64,000 nt of DNA from Theodoxus fluviatilis (lineage: Eukaryota; Mollusca; Gastropoda; Cycloneritida; Neritidae): assembly GCA_034096865.1 (NCBI GenBank), contig JAWQFJ010001218.1, positions 55,001 to 119,000 on the forward strand, in the 5' to 3' direction. This document shows, one piece after another, positions 58,001 to 64,000 of this stretch (positions are counted from its first letter, which is position 1; each line of letters begins with the position of its first letter). The notes beneath the pieces are model-generated. The model did not search any database, had not been told where the DNA came from, and saw only the letters and a list, made by a program, of their open reading frames with translations. Made by a program: the position numbers and the translations under genes.

Positions 58001-59006
58001 ATGTCTTGTCATTGATGATCGTGATGTCAGCGCCCGTGTCGATTTTAAACCTGACGTCATTCCCTTTTATCTTCAGGGTAATGGTCCATGGCTGCGTGTT
58101 GTCTGTGATAACGCTGTCTAGTGTGAAGGTTTCTTCTCTCTCTTCTTCTGTTTGAATCTCATCTTCAGAGTTGTCTTCCTCTATCTCGCGTACACTGTGG
58201 CACATGCGCTCAAAGTGTCCCCTTTTGTTGCATTTTCTACATGATCTCTCTTTTGCTGGACACTGTCTCTCTTGTCCATGTTCATATCCACACCGTCCAC
58301 ATTTACGGGTGTCTTGGTTCTGCTGGCGATATGTCCCTCGGCCCCTACCCCTACGAGGATAGGCCTCTCGGTTTCTCAATCCACCTTCACCTCTCTGTCT
58401 GCCTCTACCTCTGGTCTCATCAACTGAAGCGGCGGCTGCGCCTCCTTCTTGCTGCTTCATTTGTAGTTTGATTTGCTCATGCTGTCTCGCAATTTCAAGT
58501 GCTTTCTCTAGATTGAGATCATGAATCAACTGCAGCTTCTCTTTCAGTTTGTAGTCATTCAATCCAACAACAAGTCTGTCCCGAACTTGATCTTCAGTAT
58601 CTTTGTATTCACAGTGAGCAACGAGGGCACGAAGAGAACGATAGAATTCTTCTATTGTTTCTGACTCTTTCTGTCTTCTTTCTTGAAACTTTGTTCTCTC
58701 ATAAATTATGTTCCTTTTCACCAAGAAGTAGGAGTCAAATTTACTCACGACTGTTTCGAAGTCTTTGTCATCTTCCTCGACTTCTCTGACGTCTTCTCCC
58801 TCTCCAACGGTCTTCTTGCCGAACTTCAGTATTTCAAATATCTTCTCAGATTCCTCTCCCATCACATAAAGCAACGTGTCTCTTTGGGTTTCTGGCTCTT
58901 CCTTTGACAGTTTACTTGCATTTCGGTAGCGACGAAACTGTTTGATCCAATGAGACCATTCTTCAGGCTTGAACGAGAAGTGTGGCGGCGGTTGAAGGTT
59001 CTGCAT
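55032..59006 (-). CDS. Gag-Pol polyprotein of the Ty3/Steamer-like element (1324 aa)
   Basis: One frame with no Gag/Pol shift. Gag-like region about residues 1-185. Basic linker, then two zinc knuckles: CGRCGYEHGQERQC (236-249, unusual spacing C-x2-C-x3-H-x5-C) and CRKCNKRGHFERMC (256-269, standard). Protease active site DTGA at 323-326. Reverse transcriptase about 440-640 with the catalytic pair in IMDDTIVYG near 588. RNase H follows (VVSADSSSYGLGAALL, LETDHKPL). Integrase has the HHCC zinc finger (HGTHQGLH ... CKEC), the DDE core (GADLCTH, VSDNGPQF, NGAAESAVK) and a C-terminal domain with LKPGDDVLIK. All catalytic residues I know to look for are present. Minus-strand Met at 59006 lies 83 bases inside the 5' LTR. 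Confidence 0.95.
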   Translation of the reverse strand: MQNLQPPPHFSFKPEEWSHWIKQFRRYRNASKLSKEEPETQRDTLLYVMGEESEKIFEILKFGKKTVGEGEDVREVEEDDKDFETVVSKFDSYFLVKRNIIYERTKFQERRQKESETIEEFYRSLRALVAHCEYKDTEDQVRDRLVVGLNDYKLKEKLQLIHDLNLEKALEIARQHEQIKLQMKQQEGGAAAASVDETRGRGRQRGEGGLRNREAYPRRGRGRGTYRQQNQDTRKCGRCGYEHGQERQCPAKERSCRKCNKRGHFERMCHSVREIEEDNSEDEIQTEEEREETFTLDSVITDNTQPWTITLKIKGNDVRFKIDTGADITIINDKTFDNFSIKPRLKQTRINLTSPGGKLTTRGEFFAKSTVKNKTFKYRVIVVRNRTGSNLLSRNVAEKMGLVKRVEEVHENVFGATGLLKTDPVDIKMKPGINPYCVTTARRVPFPLQKKVKAELQRMEKAGIIQEVKEATDWCAPMVPVVKPNGSVRICVDFKRLNEGVKRPHCMLPNLDDIAPKLAGSKFFTTLDASSGFFQIPLSEGSSLLTTFITPFGRFCFKRVPMGISLGPESFQTKMKETLEGLEGCDAIMDDTIVYGRTEEEHDERLDAVLKRIEQSGLRLNKEKCHIKKTEVKYFGHIISADGVRPDPEKVRAITEMPTPTSLTELRTICGMFNYLGRFVPGMATAMKPITDLMKKNTAWSWGPAQQKAFAAVKKQLSSSQALGFYNSERKTVVSADSSSYGLGAALLQWHGDKLVPIAYASRTLTDAEQRYAQIEKECLASTWACEKFAKYLIGLDSFVLETDHKPLVPLMKNKDIDKAPVRCQRLLIRLMRFKAQVVHVPGKQIIIADALSRSPVPHTAEDEETAETMAAYVDSVESGWPVTPQRLEKLRAATVHDPELQQVMEYVLRGWPVKPSANLQAFHQAQGELSLIRGLLVYNGRIVVPRSQREEVLNKLHGTHQGLHKCRQNAQSSVWWPGLSRDLKNLIDTCKECRQKRQSQKNEPLRPTPLPERPWQRLGADLCTHQGREYLVVVDYYSRWLEVLPLHSTTSAVIIKKMTQLFATHGIPDTLVSDNGPQFQCAEFRHFAQEFDFNHMTSSPGFPQANGAAESAVKVAKTLLQQRSFEIALMNYRSTPHSSTGVSPAVALMGRTLKTLIPKLPENLIPFPVKDADIRQADRKAKESYKFCYDRRHSAKPLSELKPGDDVLIKMDSENSWKNHGTIVAADQENRTYLVNSPGGVLRRNRKHLQQLPPPQEIVMPDLPPAEESSEPADTGDPKEVATPDKRVTRSSAGYTASKPARFREEEVCAQFLHNQCVKNRAK

Positions 59007-59070
59007 CTTGATAGTTCTTTTGAAGTTCCCGTCGATGAGTCAAATTTTTATCACTGTTGACCAAAACGGA

Positions 59071-59088
59071 ATCCCACTTCTGACACCA
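59071..59088 (-). promoter_or_regulatory. Primer binding site, tRNA-Leu type
   Basis: Minus strand tggtgtcagaagtgggat, directly after the 5' LTR; complementary to a tRNA 3' end cccacttctgacacca, as in animal tRNA-Leu. Confidence 0.85.
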
Positions 59089-59298
59089 TGTTCAAGATAG
59101 ACAAGTGGACGAACTGACGACTTTCACACATTAGGACATACCACTGTAGATTCCCATTTCAACATTTATTCTTCTGATAAATGCAAGTCACGTCCATGTT
59201 ACAACATGCTGAGTCAAAGACTGAAAATGACGTAATTAGGAGGGACAATGAGGAACAGTCATGAAGGGGTTGTCTCTCTTAGATTACATTCCCAAACA
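59089..59298 (-). repeat. 5' LTR
   Basis: Same 210 bp as the 3' LTR; acts as promoter for the Gag-Pol transcript on the minus strand. No TATA box stands out. Confidence 0.95.
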
Positions 59299-60155
59299 CC
59301 CTCACCACCCTCACCCTGTCCCCTTTCACCTTCCATCATGAAAGAAGGGAGTTCATGTTTTTCTCTGCCCAAAGTATATCGGAGATGAACGTCAATCATC
59401 CATCACGTCTTAGGTCCAGACTAATGAAAGAACGTAGTGTGTGATCCTAATGATACTAACTGCTGCTCTCGGGATTTTGATACCACCATTACAAAAGAAA
59501 CACTTGGACGAACAAAATGATCTCTATGCGTAGATAATTTTCACAAAGAGTGCAATTGCTTATAATGTGAAAGTGACTCCAGAAGAACGGCAGCCTTAAG
59601 GCACGTGTAGGTCTTACCCTCGTGCAGTGAGAGATATGCATGCAGGCAGGACTCGGGTTGAAAAAGGGAGACTCCCACAAAAGCTTGCCTTTCATGCAAT
59701 CCTCGCAACTGCATTCCTCCTGTTGAGAGTCCGCATGTAACCAAAGCCCGCCTAACGTTAGTATTAGCATTTGAATGGGAAAGCTCAGCCGGTGACGCAG
59801 TTGAGCTTTTGGAAATACTTTGATCGAAACCTGTGAGGGTCTCATGCACAGGTAAAAAAAATATTTAAATCTATTTGTGAGAATCTGACGGCTTTTTTCG
59901 CTGCGACCCGAATCGTGAGTAGAAGGTACTTTAAAAAAAAGTGTTCCAAAGTACGGCGTGTTCTCATGTCTGGACAGGCCAGAACAGGTTGGTCGAAATT
60001 GAAAATCTTTTACCAGGTGCCTCTCATAAAGGTGGCCAATCATCCAACACCACACCTGCAGCTTCTTTCAATGGCCGGGGACGCGTTGTCGTCACTTCCG
60101 GAGTTATTTGTAGAAGCCACGTGCTTTCAGCCATGTTGGTAGGAGGCGAGCGCTG

Positions 60156-60828
60156 CAGGGGCGGATCTGGGTTTTGAAAGGGGGGGGTGCAAAGTTCTTT
60201 TTTGTTTTGTTTTGTATCTTATCAGCGAAGGCGCGAAGTGCCGAACCGACGGCGCGAAGCGCCGAGCATGCTAGGGGGGTCCGGGGGCATGCCCCCCCGG
60301 AATTTTTTATAAAAAAGGAAGCAAAATGGTGCAATCTGAGCGTGTAAAGTGCTATTTTCAGGCGATACATTTTGCCACTGATGTGTTGAGGGGTGGAGAT
60401 AGGACCAACTGTCTCTCTCTTGGGAAGCACATGCTCGAAAATGTACAGTGCTAAATAAGTTCGATGTTAATAATAAAGAATCACAATTCACAAAAACAAC
60501 ATGAGGAAAAAGTCTTTGCAACAAGATCATACCTCGAATTTAATAATCTTTATTCCGAATATGTAAGAAGACATCTGTAACCAGTTTGTTGTGGGAGTCA
60601 GGCCTGGTCAGTCTAGAGACATTGAATAAACACACACATGGAGGAATTTGCCTAGTCATAGGCCTAATCATGTGACAACATTTTCTGTGGCTGAAGGCGC
60701 ATGACTGTGTTGTATTTTGTTGCAAATCTGTTGACAGCATCTGGAATGTCTATTTTCATTCCTGTATTAGCATCTCTCAGGCTCTCTCTCTCTCTCTTTC
60801 TCTTTTTTTTCTTTTTTTTTTGCTGTAT

Positions 60829-60892
<64 letters not shown>

Positions 60893-61508
60893 GGGGGGGG
60901 GTGCAATTACATTTAATTTTACTAGTGCATTCCTATATTTATCAGCATCTCTCTCTCTGCACCCACCCACCCCTTTTTATTTTGGCTGGGGGGGGGGGGG
61001 GGGGGTGCAATTACATCACTATATTTATCAACATATTTCTCTTTCCATTTTTTTAATGTATTATCATTGTTTATGTATTTTATTTCTTTAATTTATTTAG
61101 TTAGTTTTTTGGCTGGGGGTGGAATTACATTTACATTACTATATTTATCAGCATCTCTTTCTCTTTTTTGTTCTGCCGAGGGAGGGGGGGGGGTGCAATT
61201 ACATTTACATTACTATATTTATCAGCTTCTCTCTTTCTTTTTTTTAAGCCGAGGAGGGGGGGGGGGTGCAATTATATTTACATTCCAATATTTATCAACA
61301 TCTCTTTCCCTGAGTCTCTCTCTCATTTTTTTGTCTTTTTGCTTGGGGGGGGGGGGTGCAATTACATTTACATTACTACATTATCAACATATCTCTTTTT
61401 TTTCTTTCTTTCTTTCTTTCTTTTCTTCTTTTTTCTTTTTTTTTTTTTTGTCCCGCTGGGGGGGGGGGTGCAATTGCACCCATTGCACCCCCCCCAGATC
61501 CGCCCCTG
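60156..61508. mobile_element. MITE with caggggcggatctggg ends
   Basis: caggggcggatctggg at 60156 and its complement ending at 61508, with cgctg on both outer sides (60151-60155, 61509-61513). Inside are about six repeats of atatttatcarcatctctct followed by a poly-G run and tgcaattacatttacatta, a CT-rich stretch and a (TG)n tract (60833-60890). Also ggcgcgaagcgccg near 60250 and a gggggcatgcccccc palindrome near 60282. Ends resemble hAT elements. No transposase. ORFs in it are repeat products. Confidence 0.8.
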
Positions 61509-61546
61509 CGCTGTCTGCTAAGCTGTGCTACGGAAGACGTGCAACC

Positions 61547-61900
61547 ATGCCTACTTCTTGCTGCGTGAAAAATTGTTTTAACAACCAACAAAAAGAAAAA
61601 ATTAAGAGGAGTCAAACGCTCCTACTACTTTATACCATCAGAGAAAACCAATCTAGGTCCGATTGTGCAAAGGGTGACCGAAGCTAGACGAAGAGGATGG
61701 AAAAAGAAGATTTACAGAATAGATCTGACCTTTCGAGACAAACACCCGGCGAGAATCAGCAGACATCTCCCACGAATCCTGCTACGAAGAATCGATAGAC
61801 TTCCAAAGACCTATAATTCTTTAACTCTTCCAACGTGTACGCCGATGTTCCGAGTACAACAATTAAATATGTCCATGGCACTCGTTGGCGGAGTGTTCCT
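61547..61900 (+). pseudogene. Broken THAP-domain-like ORF
   Basis: Starts MPTSCCVKNCFNNQQ, like the C-x-x-x-x-C start of THAP zinc fingers (DNA-binding, also found in P-element transposases). After a frame change near 61612 the next frame reads YYFIPSEKTNLGPIVQ and ARRRGWKKK, fitting the FP and W landmarks, then ARISRHLPR where THAP proteins have a Cys and a His; the Cys is missing. The ORF is cut by a SINE insertion at 61935. Could be a dead gene or transposon; the THAP call is tentative. Confidence 0.4.
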
Positions 61901-61934
61901 CCGGATCAAGTTGGTCCTTCGTCAGCTGGTATGG

Positions 61935-62247
61935 ATGGATGGATGGATGGATGGATGGAGTTTTACGGCTTATCAGCCTTTGTAGGCTACGTAAGGCCAC
62001 CGAGCACAAAAACCACTAGAATAGTTCCGAGTCAGCGCAAATCAAGTCACGATGTACCTAGTTATTCGCCTCTTACGAATCGCGATGGATGGATGGATGG
62101 ATTGAGTTTTACGGCATATCAGCCTTTGTAGGCTATGTAAGGCCATCAAGCACGACAATCGCTAGAATCGAGCAAACGGAAATCAAGTCACGATGTACCT
62201 AGTTATTCGCCTCTTACGAATCGCGAAGGGAGACGCGGTGGGTCAAT

Positions 62248-62328
<81 letters not shown>

Positions 62329-62341
62329 AACCCACAGGGAG
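61935..62341 (-). mobile_element. Two SINE copies in tandem with an internal (AC)n
   Basis: Outer duplication cgtcagctggtatgg at 61920-61934 and 62342-62356. Two heads-to-tail copies: the first lacks its head (ends tacgaatcgcg at 62083), the second is complete but for a 73-bp (AC)n tract (62253-62325) within the head. Only one outer duplication, so both arrived together or the second formed in place. Confidence 0.88.
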
Positions 62342-62356
62342 CGTCAGCTGGTATGG

Positions 62357-63337
62357 ATCGAGCCCGCCGATCACCTCAATTTTGTTGAGGTAAAATCGAC
62401 AGGCATCGGGCTTGCGAAAGTCAACGTAACGCGTTTTCTTCCTCACGGACATTACCTTAGAAAGAAAAATGTATCAACTAACTCTAATTATTTTAGATGT
62501 TGGTTTCTTGGCACAGCCAGCTTACCATGTCGGAGCAGATAAACAAATAAGAGAAAAGCGAAACGATCACTCGTGCACTGAGTTTTGATGCGTGACCGGG
62601 ACACTCCCCGCAGTATGTTTTGTTTGCTTTGTATGTAAGGTTTTAGCACTAGCTGTAGGTGTAAAAATGGTCAGTTATTAATATAATTGGTGAATTTAGT
62701 TGTCATGAAACTTTGTTTTGTGCTTTAATGCCATTTTCTTGTCATAATCTTACACGTTACATTACGCCGAATGCGGGCAAGTTGATCATGCACTCATCGA
62801 CTCTATGATCGTGAATTTTCTGTCCTCGCCTGACCAGGGAAACGAAATAGTCAATTCAAGCCAGAACTAAACAGTTATCTGCTGCCACTCATTCGAGCTT
62901 TACATGAAACATTATATCACACTAGCTCGATCGTCTGCTGGCGTAGTGGCTACGGTTCGATCGTGTTCGTCTGCTAGGTATGTACGGTGTGGTTTGTTTA
63001 CTTCTCTTCTGTGGGTTTTGTGCAGAAAGTATACGTGACAATAGTCTATTATGACTATTTTCGATTAGTTTTTTTAAATCTAATTAAACTTTTTGCATGC
63101 TTTAATGCCATCCTTTTGCCACGATCTAGCGATAATCACTCCTCAACACTGACCCAAAACATACCCCAACATATAGCATCGGAAGTTTTGTAACCTACCA
63201 TCATGGCGCAGCTGCTAATTACCATATGACCTCTAGTCAAAGATTATAGGTTACCTATAATCTTTGCTCTAGTGAGCTCTTCCCCGGTCATTTCAGATGG
63301 TTGCTGAATTACCGATGAAGGGGCGCGTGCGCCTACG
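62357..63337. other. No recognised gene
   Basis: No domain seen. 63238-63266 is a perfect 14-bp-stem palindrome (caaagattataggt and complement). Base content is more even than in the repeats to the left. Confidence 0.4.
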
Positions 63338-64000
63338 GCTGAAATGGTCGAAGTCGGAAACATTTCCGGACACTGTACCTGAGGTACTCTGTCCGATTGG
63401 ACAGAGTACCCCAGTTTGAAATCTCGGCCTTACAGTCACAAGACATACCGATGATAGCGCTCTGCTCAGACCGCACTCGCCACTCCGCCTGACTTTTTTT
63501 TTGGCTTGGTATTTTTTTAATTCAAGAAAACAGTAAGTTTACAATGCATACTTCAATGTCAATGCAAAATTCGATGTAACACACAGCAAAAGATGGTCAT
63601 CGAAATACAACCACGGTGCGTTAGACTCGACTACCCTCCACAGTCACAGGAAATCTGTTGTACGCGTGAACTCTGTTGAACTATGGTCTATTCTACAAAT
63701 CTATTTGCGTCCAGTCCACGTGATCGAGGTCGGTGCCAACGACCGAACACAACCGCCAGGGTCAGAGGCGAGGGAAACACCCCGGCTTTGGGTCACGGGA
63801 AGCCTCACGCTTGGCCAACGACGTGGCTTCGCACGCACGGGGAGTTATGCTAAGATCCGGCCGCGTTAATGTATCTGCGTTTTGTGACAAACGTCTTGCT
63901 CGGCGGTACTGTACTCCATGCACCTTAACAGTCCGCGTGATTCGGGTGTAATCTTAAGCTAAACGACGTTCCGAATGTTTCCGACTTCGACCATTTCAGC
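63338..64000. mobile_element. Inverted-repeat element reaching the window edge
   Basis: 27-base perfect inverted pair: gctgaaatggtcgaagtcgg plus aaacatt at 63338-63364, and its complement at 63974-64000. Inside, 63383-63410 is a hairpin with a 12-bp stem (ggtactctgtcc) and four-base loop. The arm may continue past 64000. Confidence 0.65.

Larger units (their letters stand above)
54131..59298 (-). mobile_element. Intact Ty3 (Steamer-like) LTR retrotransposon
   Basis: 5168 bp on the minus strand, two 210-bp LTRs that I find identical, a tRNA-Leu-type primer site, a polypurine tract and one long uninterrupted Gag-Pol frame. Size, single ORF and Leu primer are like Steamer, the bivalve retrotransposon amplified in clam transmissible leukaemia (established knowledge). 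Placement in that clade is inference. Flanking five bases (aaaac left, ccctc right) do not match, so no target duplication is seen. Confidence 0.92.

Noticed and set aside
55320..58907. Plus-strand ORFs of up to 151 codons across the retrotransposon
   Set aside because: Antisense shadows of the intact Gag-Pol frame.
61067..61521. ORFs of 117-206 codons running into the THAP-like start
   Set aside because: They read through the internal repeats of a MITE; only the part from 61547 resembles a protein domain.

Overview
The window is animal nuclear DNA, most likely from a mollusc. Genes are split by introns with GT..AG borders, coding density is low, and microsatellites, minisatellites and transposon remains fill most of the space. 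The mollusc guess is inference from the repeat style: a Steamer-like Ty3 element, SINEs with (CATC)n tails, and piggyBac and Tc1 remains. No species can be named from sequence alone. All protein identifications come from recognising conserved sequence by eye; no database search was run.

Layout of the + strand genes. 3.7-9.6 kb holds five consecutive exons for the C-terminal part of Integrator subunit 3 (INTS3); upstream exons lie outside the window and the last exons are missing. 13.5-42.1 kb holds eight or nine exons of heat shock factor (HSF1 type), from the end of the coiled-coil region to the stop codon; the DNA-binding domain is missing. A 1.4-kb array of 24-bp units lies between the two broken genes. 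On the minus strand, 51.7-53.5 kb encodes the C-terminal part of a TerD-domain protein with two reading-frame breaks and a SINE sitting at a splice acceptor.

Layout of the mobile DNA. 0-3 kb: a Mutator-like element inside a 22-bp satellite. 6.3-8.4 kb: tRNA-like SINE, LINE 3' end and CRE-containing repeats. 12.2-13.1 kb: MITEs and a SINE. 13.7-19.0 kb: a minisatellite carrying a SINE that is split at TTAA by two abutting piggyBac-like elements, one of which carries a LINE and two copies of an AGGTCA-rich element. 20.4-21.5 kb: a dead Tc1 transposase holding a SINE. 27.7-28.5 kb: a third AGGTCA-rich element. 32.9-34.1 kb: another piggyBac-like element. 39.1-40.1 kb: a 28-bp satellite. 54.1-59.3 kb: an intact Ty3/Steamer-like retrotransposon with identical LTRs. 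60.2-61.5 kb: a G-rich MITE next to a broken THAP-like ORF. 63.3-64.0 kb: an inverted-repeat element reaching the window edge.

The most important points for a reader are the INTS3/HSF1 junction (misassembly or rearrangement), the nested TTAA insertions, the apparently young Steamer-like element, the animal TerD gene with frame breaks, and the repeat family that carries about twenty nuclear-receptor half-sites per copy.
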